Below are positions 48,501-57,073 of a DNA stretch of 64,000 bases, one piece after another. The number at the start of each line of letters is the position of its first letter. Positions within the stretch are counted from its first letter, which is position 1. This DNA is from Morinoia aosen (taxonomy: Eukaryota; Arthropoda; Malacostraca; Amphipoda; Talitridae): NCBI GenBank assembly GCA_030386875.1, contig CM059559.1:5825177-5889176 (forward strand), written 5' to 3'. Both the position numbers and the translations under genes were made by a program. The notes under the pieces were generated by a model that made no database searches, was not told the DNA's origin, and saw nothing but the letters and a program-made list of their open reading frames with translations.

Positions 48501-51428
48501 TTTTTGACCTAGTTTTATACAAAAACGCTGTGAATCTTACGCGCAAGTGCGAAAGCCAGTGCGCGCATTTATGCAACATGTGTCACGACCATTTCATGTT
48601 TGCTGAATGATAAACTACGGCGTTTTTTTAAAGTCATCCGTAACACCAGAAACTAAACACCATTTCCTTCTTTCTTGAGCAGGGCCTGGAAAGTTTGGTG
48701 TGCCCTCCCAGCCTTGCTTTTGATCTGGAGCTGCAAGCATGCAACTGGAAGGAAGAGGTCAAGAACTGCGGCAAGACCACCAAAGACAAGAAAGTCAGGC
48801 CTCTCACTTCTACCAAGGACCCTCTGTGTGAGGTAAAGACACTAACATATAACGTTCTTCGGCAGTCTTACTCGTTTAACGAGTTGGAATGGATTCTTCA
48901 TTTAACCAACGAGAATACCGGCCTGACTTAGTGAAAACGATGTAATGACTACATTGAATTTATTTCATGTTAATTTCTAATAAATGCCAACTGATGCAAA
49001 TAGTGATAGTTTTCAAAAATCAGAATCACGTTTAACTAGGGTCTTGTATTAATAACTGGTCAGTCTCACTTCTATTGATTTAAAAAAATAGAATATTGTA
49101 GCATTTTATACATCTTAACAATGGAATATTTTACCTAGATCACGTCTATTTTGTTACCACGTCTGCATCAAACTCTTTAAATATACGTCACGTTTGCTGC
49201 ACAGCAAATCTTGCCTCCTAGTTTGCAGACTTAATTTATGTTTTTATTCAAGTTGAAAGATTAAACGTACAGGTTAGGTGCAAGACTTGATTAGACTACG
49301 ATATGAATCTGAAATAACCCTTCATATCAGGTTCAAAGCTTGATTAGATTACGATATGAAAGATTGCTCATCGTCCAGGTTAGGTTCAAAGCTCTATTAG
49401 ATAACGATATAAGCTCTTGTTTAACGCAAAATTTTCATGTTAGAGTGAAAATTTGATTAAACTATGGTCGCAACACAAACGCTCGCTTTGAGTCTCAAAT
49501 TTTAATTCAAGCATCATCAAACTCGAATAATCTGCGATGACATTAACGTTAAAGCGTCGACTAAAATAATTCGTCGAGTAAATCGTCGAGTAAAATAATT
49601 CGTCTAGTAAATAATTCGTCGACTAAATAATTCGTCGCGTAAAATAATTTGTCGAGTAAATAATTCGTCGGGTAAATAATTTGTCGACTAAATAATTCGT
49701 CGAGTAAAATAATTCGTCGAGTAAAATAATTCGTCGAGTAAAATAATTCGTTGGTTGCAGGGTGGCAAGCTCGCTTGTGGAGACGGCACGTGCCTGCCTC
49801 GAGAGGTCTTCTGTGATGGAAACCCCGACTGCAACGATTTCTCCGATGAGAACTTCTGCGGTGAGAGCTCATCAAATGATAATCTAAATCGAACTTAAAT
49901 GATGTGCATGTTAACGTCTTCCAACCCGAGTTTAATCTTTTTAAGACAAACTGTAGCAAGTGAGTCAAGAATCTTTTGGATTATTATTAGTTACATTTTA
50001 TGACTTTCAATCTATGATAATGGGTGCTCATTATGATTTTCAGACATCAACTCCGATCCAAACAGAGCCCCGCAGTGTGACAAAGCAGAATGCCAGCTGC
50101 CGAGCTGCTTCTGTATCAACAATCCCTCAGAGGTAATTTGGTTCTTGGAGAAACTTGGCACCTGAAATTTGCTTTTTTCTTCAACTATTGAAATTCAAAT
50201 TAATGATTCTCGCAATTACGTAAATTGATTCATACCTCCATTTTGCTTCCAGACTCCGAACAACATCGACCCCAAAGATGTGCCTCAGATGATCATGATC
50301 ACTTTTGATGATGCCGTGAACAACAATAATGTTGATCTGTACGATCTCATTTTCTCCGGGCGGTCCAACCCCAACGGTTGCGACATCAAAGCCACGTTCT
50401 TCGTGTCTCACAAATACACCAACTACACCGCCGTCAGCGAATTGCATCGCAAGGGCCACGAAATCGCTGTGCACTCAATCAGGTGAGAAAATTTTATTAC
50501 AATATCCGCTGAACTTATGGGCGCTTCGTGGAAGAAATTTTTGCTACCCGAAAATTTTCACAACCGACTAATGGTATGCTGTATTTTTTCCAGCCACAAT
50601 GACTCAGCTACATTCTGGACGGAAGCTACTGTGCAAGACTGGACCAGCGAAATGGCAGGTGCCCGCCAGATCGTCAACCGTTTTGCTAACATCACCGACA
50701 CGACAGTCGTCGGCGTTCGAGCTCCCTACTTGAGAGTGGGAGGCAACAACCAGTTCCTGATGATGGAAGAGCAAGGCTTCTTGTACGACTCTACGATTGT
50801 TGCTCCATTGGCTGACGTGCCCTTGTGGCCGTACACTTTGTACTACCGCATGCCCCACGAGTGCCACGGACATATTCAAGTTTGCCCTACTCGGGCCTAC
50901 GCCGTGTGGGAAATGGTCATGAATGAAATGGACCGTCGTGAAGACCCTGCTCACGAAGAACCTCTTCCTGGTTGCGCCATGGTAGACTCTTGCTTTTCCA
51001 ACAAGCCCACTGGTGACCAGTTCTACACCTTCCTGACCAACAACTTCAACCGTCACTACAACACCAACCGTGCCCCCATGGGACTCTTCTTCCACTCCGC
51101 CTTCATCAAGAACAACGCCGAGATTCTCGATGCTTTCCTCTTCTGGCTTGACGAAATTCTTACAAACCACAACGATGTCTACTTCGTGACCATGACACAA
51201 GGTCTCTACTGGCTCCAAGACATCGTTCCCATCAGCCAAATCGCCAACTTTGAGCCCTGGAAGGACAAGTGCGCTGTGCAGGGCCCTCAGTCTTGCCAGA
51301 ACGGCGGCAACAACTGTAAGCTGGACACCACCGAACTTCCTGGAGAGACTCTTCGCCTTGCGACCTGCATGTCATGCCCCAACAAATACCCCTGGTTGTT
51401 GGACCCCAATGGTGATGGATTATTCTAA
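36450..51428 (+). CDS. CDA: Group I chitin deacetylase (CDA1/CDA2-like), seven coding exons
   Basis: Secreted metal-dependent enzyme that removes acetyl groups from chitin in cuticle and tracheal-type matrices. Coding exons are 36450-36501, 40990-41156, 48683-48832, 49761-49860, 50044-50132, 50253-50482 and 50594-51428. They join in frame to 1623 nt, giving 540 residues and TAA, a normal length for the family. Domains: signal peptide 1-20 (cleavage expected after V-S-A); six-cysteine peritrophin-A chitin-binding domain (C48, C64, C70, C80, C93, C102); LDL-receptor class A domain (C122 to C156, six cysteines, DxxSDE calcium motif); NodB-type deacetylase domain from about 195. All five motifs are present: TFDDA 203-207, HSISH 260-264, RAPY 305-308, DSTI 328-331 and H430. 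N-glycosylation sequons are at N243 and N295. A dibasic K25-R26 lies just after the signal peptide. All introns are GT-AG. The domain order is that of insect serpentine and vermiform; which of the two is not resolved here. Confidence 0.96.
36502..40989 (+). other. CDA intron 1
   Basis: A 4488-bp phase 1 intron with GTGAGT and CCCGCAG ends. It contains a GC-richer first 600 bases, a short hairpin near 38362-38390 (TTTTTCTGG ... CCAGAAAAA), the 37-bp minisatellite at 39338-39559 and a GC-rich block at about 40365-40510. No other exon could be supported. Confidence 0.85.
39338..39559. repeat. 37-bp tandem repeat in CDA intron 1
   Basis: Six units of exactly 37 bp, each starting ACTGCAACG and containing CGGCATAGATAGTGATCT. 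The middle units are nearly identical and the outer ones diverge. The minus-strand open frame across it repeats with the array and is not a gene. Confidence 0.93.
40990..41156 (+). CDS. CDA: CDA exon 2: signal-peptide end, acidic linker, first half of chitin-binding domain
   Basis: Follows an acceptor with a good pyrimidine tract (CTATTTTCCCGCAG) and ends at GTC|GTAAGT. It completes codon 18 and encodes residues 19-73. These cover the end of the leader (V-S-A), a basic patch (R-I-K-R), an acidic Thr/Glu-rich linker (about 27-41) and the first three cysteines of the peritrophin-A domain (C48, C64, C70). The frame agrees with exons 1 and 3. The donor is followed only about 12 bases later by the target-site repeat of an interspersed element (copy at 41178). 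Confidence 0.94.
41178..41475 (-). mobile_element. R350 element, copy I, inside CDA intron 2
   Basis: Starts GATTAGATTACATG and is truncated on the right at CAGCTCGGGCACC. It is flanked by CTTTTCTCA (41169-41177) and CTTTTTCTCA (41476-41485), a probable target duplication of 9-10 bp. The insertion point is only about 20 bases inside the intron from the exon 2 donor site. Confidence 0.87.
42098..42232 (-). mobile_element. R350 fragment, copy J, in CDA intron 2
   Basis: Only the right part of the element: GAAGGAAGGCCTACCAATCC, TTTAGCCTAGAACCTCGG, GGGAGCGCTAATTTCCCTG and a displaced ACAATAGTTGTCC with a short internal duplication (AATAATAGTTGAAG). Confidence 0.65.
43045..43164. repeat. 62-bp direct duplication in CDA intron 2
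   Basis: Two adjacent copies starting ATTCGGGTCATGAATGG at 43045 and 43107, about 95 percent identical by eye, each ending in ACACAGAAGAATTAG. Confidence 0.9.
43330..43660. repeat. Diverged tandem duplication of about 155 bp in intron 2
   Basis: The block from about 43330 (ATTCATAAGGAGATGCATTA, then GAATGTAAGATTTCTTCGTC) recurs from about 43495 (CACTTATGAGGAGGGGGCATTA, GTTAGTAAGATCTCTTCGTT). Both copies share the order of the two phrases and the GACTGGAGAT tract. Confidence 0.65.
46437..46560. repeat. Diverged 75-bp duplication with CACGTG motifs
   Basis: Two copies: CTTCCGATGACACGTGCGGT and CTTCCAATAACACGTGCGAT. Each is followed by AACGAATG/AACAAACG, GTGAAT and AAGAATT. Both carry the E-box CACGTG. 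Confidence 0.7.
48683..48832 (+). CDS. CDA: CDA exon 3: second half of chitin-binding domain
   Basis: Exactly 50 codons (residues 74-123), phase 0 at both ends, between TTTCTTGAGCAG and GAG|GTAAAG. It supplies C80, C93 and C102 of the peritrophin-A domain and the first LDLa cysteine (C122). The aromatic/hydrophobic pattern L-A-F-D-L-E-L-Q-A-C-N-W is typical of this domain. Being symmetrical phase 0-0, it could be skipped or swapped without a frameshift. Insect CDA2 genes are known for alternative exons in this part of the gene, but I saw no second candidate exon in intron 2. Confidence 0.93.
48833..49760 (+). other. CDA intron 3
   Basis: A 928-bp phase 0 intron. The middle (about 49258-49470) has three or four degenerate repeats of 55-60 bp around the phrase GGTTCAAAGCTTGATTAGA. 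The last 200 bases are a 17-bp minisatellite that forms the 3' splice region of the intron. Confidence 0.85.
49560..49753 (+). repeat. 17-bp minisatellite at the 3' end of CDA intron 3
   Basis: About 12 units of TAAAATAATTCGTCGAG, with 16-bp forms and variants CGTCGAC, CGTCTAG, TTGTCGAG and CGTCGGG, plus one shortened unit near 49580. The last unit is broken after AATTCGT and runs directly into TGGTTGCAG, the acceptor of exon 4. Branch-point-like sequences (ACTAAAT) occur only inside the array. Confidence 0.93.
49761..49860 (+). CDS. CDA: CDA exon 4: LDL-receptor class A domain
   Basis: Encodes residues 124-156 and the first base of codon 157. The sequence has the LDLa signature: C129-G-D-G-T-C134, C141-D-G, D146-C147 and the calcium-binding end D149-F-S-D-E-N-F-C156. 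The donor is TGCG|GTGAGA. The acceptor (TTCGTTGGTTGCAG) is weak in pyrimidines and lies 7 bases after the end of a 17-bp minisatellite that fills the end of intron 3. Confidence 0.95.
50044..50132 (+). CDS. CDA: CDA exon 5: linker into the deacetylase domain
   Basis: Completes D157 and encodes residues 158-186, with the family signature N-S-D-P-N-R-A-P-Q-C and the cysteine-rich C-Q-L-P-S-C-F-C stretch that precedes the catalytic domain in group I chitin deacetylases. The acceptor is GATTTTCAG and the donor GAG|GTAATT. The flanking introns are only 183 and 120 bp. Confidence 0.94.
50253..50482 (+). CDS. CDA: CDA exon 6: catalytic motifs 1 and 2
   Basis: Encodes residues 187-262 and two bases of codon 263. 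It contains the catalytic motif T-F-D-D-A (D205 expected general base, D206 metal ligand), the N-N-N-N run that follows it in group I enzymes, and the start of the metal-binding motif H260-S-I-S-H264, completed by exon 7. The donor is CAG|GTGAGA. Codons are richer in G/C at third positions than the surrounding DNA. Confidence 0.96.
50594..51428 (+). CDS. CDA: CDA exon 7: rest of deacetylase domain and stop
   Basis: Last coding exon, 835 nt, after the acceptor GTATTTTTTCCAG. It encodes residues 264-540 and ends G-D-G-L-F-TAA. It carries H264, R305-A-P-Y, D328-S-T-I, a cysteine-rich loop (C353 to C396) and H430 in the L-F-F-H-S-A motif, then the conserved D-V-Y-F-V-T-M-T-Q strand and a C-terminal cysteine-rich tail. 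In-frame reading continues upstream into intron 6 to 50517, but joining to exon 6 fixes the true boundary. Confidence 0.96.
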
Positions 51429-51570
51429 TCGGTGATAACTTATAAAATATTCCTAATTTGATAGGGATCTCGTAGATTCCCTCCTGTAAATATTGTTTAA
51501 ACTTATTTTAGAATTCAACGCGTGCGTAGGTTGTTCCCTAATAAAGTGTGATTTTCATCTCGTGTGTAAA
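51429..51570 (+). terminator. CDA 3' UTR and polyadenylation signal
   Basis: A canonical AATAAA lies at 51540-51545, 112 bases after the stop codon. It is followed within 25 bases by a GT-rich stretch (GTGTGATTTTCATCTCGTGTGT), so cleavage is expected near 51560-51570 and the 3' UTR is short. Confidence 0.75.
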
Positions 51571-54213
51571 TTAACTACGAGCGCATTGTTTCTGATTAGG
51601 TTTTTCTCATTTCATGACAAATAAGTCTTAAAATACTCCGCTTGGAGATAGTCATCATGTCAAGACTGATAAGCTTAGAGATAATTATCACTAAAGTTGA
51701 ACGTCGAAGATGGCATGAGTCTTCTGCCTGAATACTGCAGATCCGTGCATGTTGTGTTGAGATTCACTACCGTCGTGCAGGAGTTCGTGTAGCAGACATA
51801 GTGAACTGTTCGCCGTTTTCGATAGTCTCGTAGGTAGGCGGCCCTTCATTTGTTTGCTCATTGTGTTATGTTACAACAGAATAAAATGAAAACAAATATT
51901 CATCTTCGTTTTAATACGCTTCACCAGTTATAAAAACTGTAGAATTATCAACTACGTTCGATATATCATTCATAGCCAGAACATAGCGAATTCGGAAGAT
52001 GATCTTTAAAACAGCAAAATTTGACGTGGAATGAAGGATAAGAACGATCTGCTGAAGTGTATTCCCAAAACATCTGACGATAAAACTTCAAATAGTACAA
52101 TTTTAAAGATGCTTAAGCGATAAAGACTCCTTTTTAATCCACGAAAGGGAAAAACACACTTCATGCATCCCCCCGACGTGTTATCAATTTTCTTTTAACG
52201 ACGTATCATCTCAAGGAAGTTATGAGTTTAAGTTTCCTTTAACGATTGAAAGTTTCATTTTACTTTTACAAATTGAAAATTTCTTCTGAGGAACTGCAAT
52301 GCCGAAAATTGATGCTCAAGCCGCTGGATTATTAGAGTGACAGACATGCACTCAACCCAAGAATACACAAATTCCTCCATATTATAACCAAAGAACAAAC
52401 GAATTCTTCCATATCATAACCAAAGAACAAACGAATTTTGCAGAACCGCGAGGTGTAAAGGTATACCCAGGCACGAGTAGCAAACGTATCATAAATAGGC
52501 GACTCGGTCTAGGCTAACTCGACTGGGTAACTTTTAGGTCACCGACAGAAGCACCTCGCGTTTGGCATGGGCCCCGAAGTTCGCTCAGAGCTGCGGAACT
52601 TTCCCCTTCTTCTGGTTTTGGCTTCAATGCACTTTCACTTTCTTGATGCCATCACCTGTCGATTTTTTACGTTGAACGCTACTGCCACTTCCTTAAAGGG
52701 AGGCAAACTCGTCACAAGTATGCGGAACACAAACCATTCGAGGAAAACAATAAGTCGCCACAAATTACTTGAGATGAGCTGAGCGGTTCCGCTGAAAGCT
52801 ACAGAGCGCTTCGTGAGGGTCACGTGGTACGCTCTAAAGCTCAAGCAAATATTTTAGAACTTTTGTGGCATGTATTAAATGAAAGTAACAACACAGAAAT
52901 CAAGTGAACGTTTCGAAAAGACATTATGAAAGTATCTGAAAACAGGAATATCTCCGTACATGAGAATTTTGCGGGTTCATTAGATGCTTGTTAAAAAAAG
53001 GCCCTCACTCAATTAAATTTAGCTAAAACTGTGCATTTTCTTACGTCACCAAACGAAATTGTGGGATTCTCATAAAGAGCCATATGCAAATGATGACAGC
53101 AATCAAAACTTTAAAATTTTCATGGAAAAAAATTAATAGTAATCCAAGTTAAAAATTTTTTCAGCTTAATAGTTTTCAACCTAACTTCGTAAAAGGGACG
53201 AAAATTATTCATTTAAACTAAGAAAATTTCGACAGCAGTTCACATTTTCACTCAGTAGCGAAGGTAAGGATCGCCAAAATGAAACAGGTTGATGATCCCT
53301 TCCACGTTTTGAGGATAATCGTGCAATAAACTCGGTGCTTCAAAGTATTCCCAGTCCTGGAAAGCGACTAAAGTAAACACCAAAGCTGAAACACGAGTAA
53401 CTTGACACACTTGGGACTCTTCAGTGTTCCCTCTCTGTAAGATTCTCAGTGCGCTTCCGTAATAATCTGAACGTGAGCCAAAATGTAAAAAAAAATGCTG
53501 TGATGAATATAAATGGCTACTGGCAGGTAAATTTACCCTATATACGTCCAAAAACAAAAAAATTGCGTAAATAATTTGTCAGAGTTTCAACAGCGATAAA
53601 ACGTGAACGTTAATTTCGATTTACAACGAACATCTCGCTTGACATCGGTGCTCACTTGACAAAACATGTCACCCACTACCGAGTCCCGCTGATGTAGAGC
53701 TGCTCGATCACCTGCTACGTTGTAATACCGATGGCTAGTTTTACCCCACACATCAACGAAGCAACCGATACTGTTCCACTTCAACACGTGTTGAACTGGA
53801 ACAGTTTCGCAAGGCTGAAAAATTGTAAAAGAAGTAACCGATAATTGAACAAGGTAGACATGAGTAACAAGCCACTTACGAGTAACAGGGTTTCTACTTA
53901 AACACGTCGACTACGTTTGCGATGTTGCAATGGTCGATTAGGTTAAGTTGTAAGTAGCAACACTGAAAACCGACTTTACAGGTCGAATGCATTTCCGTCG
54001 TTTTAAAGAAGCATGAAAAATATAATTGCACGATAATATTTAACCAGAGGGGTAAAATTTACTTTGAAAAAGGCAATAAAATATTTGAAATGCTATTCAT
54101 TTATGCCTGTACGCAATTGAGCCATTTACACACGTACGTACCAATACGAAGTCAACGAGTTAATTCTTCCAGCGTCACGATTTTTAAGTTACACGTTACC
54201 GATTTAATGCACC
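51571..54213. other. Gene-free stretch downstream of CDA
   Basis: No gene recognised. Frames at 52567-52782 and 53252-53557 lack domains. The 33-bp duplication at 52373 is the only clear repeat apart from the dispersed copy near 54060-54160. Confidence 0.6.
52373..52440. repeat. 33-bp direct duplication
   Basis: AATTCCTCCATATTATAACC-AAAGAACAAACG followed by AATTCTTCCATATCATAACC-AAAGAACAAACG. Confidence 0.9.
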
Positions 54214-54404
54214 TAAAGCCGCCCATATACGATCAGTTTATTTGTCAATATCATTGACTCAATATATTGATGAGAAATTATTTTGCCCACTAAGTCAATT
54301 AATTGACGGTCGTCAATCAAGCCCATAGACGATCAATTTAATTGTCAATATCCCTCATTGTCAATTATATTGACAATAAAATTGATCGTCTATGGGCCGC
54401 TTTA
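54214..54404. mobile_element. TA-flanked MITE with three arm copies
   Basis: Bounded by TA at 54214-54215 and 54403-54404. The left arm AAGCCGCCCATATACGATCA and the right arm (reverse complement AAGCGGCCCATAGACGATCA) continue as inverted repeats for about 35 bp through TTTATTGTCAATAT. A third arm copy at 54321-54352 makes 54321-54397 a near-perfect hairpin. The TA target suggests mobilisation by a Tc1/mariner-type transposase. Confidence 0.75.
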
Positions 54405-54961
54405 CATACAATTCGTGAGGAGAAACTTACTCGACGTACAATATTTCTTACTCGGCGTACAACATTTCTTGGAAAAGTTCGCCTTGCAATCAAATGCTCA
54501 CGTGGTGCAAAATGTGATTAGTGAGCGATATCGTGACTGTCTGAAAGACCTATAGCTCAAAGTTCTCTTGCCGTGATTAGATTTAACTTGGTTGAAGAGT
54601 TTAATTTGGATTGAATATACATACGTATACGAGTAGAGCATCAAAAAATTCTAGGTCACCGAATTATATTACACACTTACATTTAATAAAAATTTCCTTA
54701 TTAACGTTGTCCATCAAGTAACTATATTACATAACAGATGAAGGATGATATGATGAAATTTGATAATAGAATTATAAATCAGTAATGTTCATTGAAGTGT
54801 TCATTATCATTATCTTAGGTCAACGATTAATTCCCCAAATTAAATGAACGACAAAAAACTGTTGATGATTAATTTTCAAGCGAAAATTTATAACTCCCCA
54901 CGGAACTTGAAACTCGAATTACATTTGTTAAATTTGTTCCGCAAAAACATCACCAGCAACA

Positions 54962-55125
54962 AATAAAAGATGGTCCGTAGAGAAACTAAAAACCTCCTCT
55001 AATTGTTGAAAATGAAGGCGCGGAAAACCCTCTTCTGTTTCTAAAATTTAGTGCGGAACCTCATAATTTCCCCGTGGAAGTGCTAATTTTCAATAGATGC
55101 GATAGTTAAACTCCCCTGAGAGGGC
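54962..55125 (-). mobile_element. R350 fragment, copy K
   Basis: Right half only: AAAGATGGTCCGTAGAG, then CCTCATAATTTCCCCGTGGA, GTGCTAATTTTCAATAGATG and CGATAGTTAAACTCCCCTGA. Strongly diverged. Confidence 0.65.
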
Positions 55126-55316
55126 ACAGCTAGAGTCGGCAATGAGGAACCCATGCTTTTTGTTAAAAAAAGACTTCTCGCGTTGAAAGAATTGCCGAAT
55201 AATTTTTGAAGGCTTGAATATTTTTTATAACCAAATTGCTGCCAAGACTTCGAACAAGCGCGACGCTCCTCAAGGAATTCGGACAGCAACGGTTAAATCG
55301 CCAATCGCTTTTACGC

Positions 55317-55544
55317 TGAACACTTTGACTGCGACTACTAAATATTAAGTTCAACACCAAACTCAAATTTAATGTCAATTGTAGTAAGCTATTTTGAAAA
55401 TACCAAACATGAACTGGATCGTGCCTTCATTTTGTTTTGATTAAATATTTATGAAAATTGAGTTCGTGACTACTGGTCGGTCAGCAGCATTATGAAAATT
55501 ACCTCTTTGTAACACCGGTGGCGCACATCGCAGTCAAAGTTTAA
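55317..55544. mobile_element. piggyBac-like MITE (copy 3)
   Basis: The left end CACTTTGACTGCGAC and the right end CGCAGTCAAAGT are inverted repeats, the right one followed by TTAA at 55541. The inside matches copy 5 in reverse (TAAATATTAAGTTCAACACC, CATGAACTGGATCGTGCCTT). Confidence 0.75.
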
Positions 55545-55817
55545 AAGTATTTCTTCAGCCAGTTTTCGAGCGAACACTGAGAGAGACACTGAGCTGCACT
55601 GTCGGGAATTTAGAGCACGATTCTAAGCGTCGACTTCGCAGTTAGTCACGATGCGAATTGTGCGGTTGTGTCATCAGCTGAGCAACAACCTGTGTGCCTG
55701 GACGGAACCGCATGCTTGAAGCAGCGGTTGTATGTTCAGTTCTAAGTTATAAAACATGGACTCAAACCGCACCCATAGTTAACTGTTAATGAATGACCTG
55801 TTTAGAGAATCAACAGT

Positions 55818-56219
55818 TAGTAGTTAGTTAAATAGAAAGTATATTATACGGGTTCCATTACAAAGACGTTTGTACATTAAAAAAGAAACTATTTAGTGCG
55901 AACTAAGGAGAACGTGGAATCTGTGTTAACACAAAGTGTGTTCCTACGCAGGATACCCTGCGCATAGAGACAAGAAGTTAGGAATTAAGAGAAAGAGAAA
56001 GTGAAAAAGGAAGAGGAAGAGAAAGTCAAGAAAATATTGTGAAAAAGATATTATAGCCTGAAAAAGCAAACGCCGCATGAAAGATACAAATCACACAGGC
56101 CTATCTATAGAGCTAAAGAAATAACAGTATCCCTCCTAGATTCGGTTGTTCTCCAAGCACAGGATCGGCAAAACTAACTAACCTAAGCCTTTCTTATCCC
56201 CCTGGGGGTATCAACACCT
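55818..56219 (-). mobile_element. R350-related element, copy L, diverged
   Basis: Starts with GTTAGTAGTTAG, then ACAAAGACGTTTGTACATTA, ACTATTTAGTGCGAACTAAG, GAACGTGGAATCTGTGTT, an expanded AG-rich middle (GAGAAAGAGAAAGTG) and a changed right end (CTTATCCCCCTGGGGGTATC). Possibly a sister subfamily. Confidence 0.55.
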
Positions 56220-56380
56220 AGTTAGCTAGCGCCGTGAAAAGAAACGCTCATTTTGACTATGACGCCTATTTCACCCCATCAGCAGGAAACGTATCAAGAA
56301 AAGCTTTGGTTGCCGACACCGAACATTGGTACCGACGTAGCGACAAAACTTGCCGGAGTAACAATTGCCAGTAGCACTAA

Positions 56381-56480
56381 CAGCACCAGGCAGCAGCAAT
56401 AATACGTAGCAGTACCAGGTAGCAGCGGCAGCAGCAATAATACGTAGCAGTACCAGGTAGCAGCGGCAGCACCAGGCAGC
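56381..56480. repeat. 38-bp duplication within CAG/CAA-rich DNA
   Basis: AATAATACGTAGCAGTACC followed by AGGTAGCAGCGGCAGCAGC starts at 56398 and again at 56436, within a longer CAGCAGCA-rich tract. Confidence 0.88.
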
Positions 56481-56524
56481 AGCATAACACAGCAGCAGCA
56501 CCAAGCAGCAGCACCAGACAGCGG

Positions 56525-56640
56525 CATCATGCAGCATCATGCAGCATCGTGCTGCAGCACCATGCAGCATCGTGCTGCAGCACCATGCAGCATCGTGCTG
56601 CAGCACCATGCAGCACCAGGCAGCAGGACCATGCAGCACC
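56525..56640. repeat. 23-bp tandem repeat with a palindromic core
   Basis: Three units of GCAGCATCGTGCTGCAGCAC plus CAT, starting at 56541, 56564 and 56587. Each contains the perfect 12-bp palindrome GTGCTGCAGCAC. Confidence 0.92.
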
Positions 56641-56702
56641 ACTTTCACCGACACAGCCACAGACAGCCTAAGCTCCACCCGCTACACCGACCTTACGAAC
56701 AC

Positions 56703-56736
56703 CGCGCGCGCACACGCACACACGCGCGCGCGCGCA
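56703..56736. repeat. 34-bp alternating purine-pyrimidine tract (Z-DNA type)
   Basis: Uninterrupted alternation of CG and CA steps (CGCGCGCGCACACGCACACA, then CGCGCGCGCGCGCA). Such tracts are the classic sequence for left-handed DNA under supercoiling. Confidence 0.9.
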
Positions 56737-56888
56737 GGACAGGGCGCTCCGGCGGTCCAATTCTTGCCAGCGGAGAAAGGAACATTGACCTCAATTGAGG
56801 ACTGCTCTCACTCTCACGGCTGATGAGCCTCCTTGCTTCTATGTGGGGTACCTGCCATGAGCCGGATTCACGATTCTTAGGCTTTATC

Positions 56889-57073
56889 ACGAACACGTTG
56901 ACTGCGATGCGTTAGACTGAAGATCAGTATTCGACTTAGATTTGAAGTAAAAATTTGTTAACAATTTTGTTCATACCAAACATTAACTGGGATCATTACA
57001 TACCATTAATTTCAAAAGATGGCTAAAATTTTCAAACGAGCCATCGATGGTCGTATCGCAAGCAACGTGTTAG
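56889..57073. mobile_element. piggyBac-like MITE (copy 4)
   Basis: Left end CACGTTGACTGCGATG, right end ATCGCAAGCAACGTG, with the shared inner phrases ACCAAACATTAACTGGGATC and GAGCCATCGATGG. Target bases are eroded (CGAA left, TTAG right). Confidence 0.68.

Larger units (their letters stand above)
41157..48682 (+). other. CDA intron 2
   Basis: A 7526-bp phase 0 intron with GTAAGT and TTGAGCAG ends. It holds one truncated interspersed element (41178-41475), a fragment of the same family near 42100-42232, a 62-bp direct duplication (43045), a larger duplicated block of about 155 bp (43330-43660) and a 75-bp duplication near 46435. Scattered open frames of up to 116 codons (for example 44294-44644) look random. 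I saw no alternative chitin-binding exon. Confidence 0.85.

Noticed and set aside
50517-50593. Start of the longest CDA frame at 50517
   Set aside because: This ATG lies in intron 6; the acceptor at 50591-50593 joins in frame to exon 6 and restores the H-S-I-S-H motif.
50604-51239. 211-codon frame on the minus strand
   Set aside because: Lies antisense to CDA exon 7 and is its shadow.
56271-56823. Frames of 78-135 codons on both strands
   Set aside because: Cys/Ala- or His/Gln-rich readings of CAG-type repeats; no gene.
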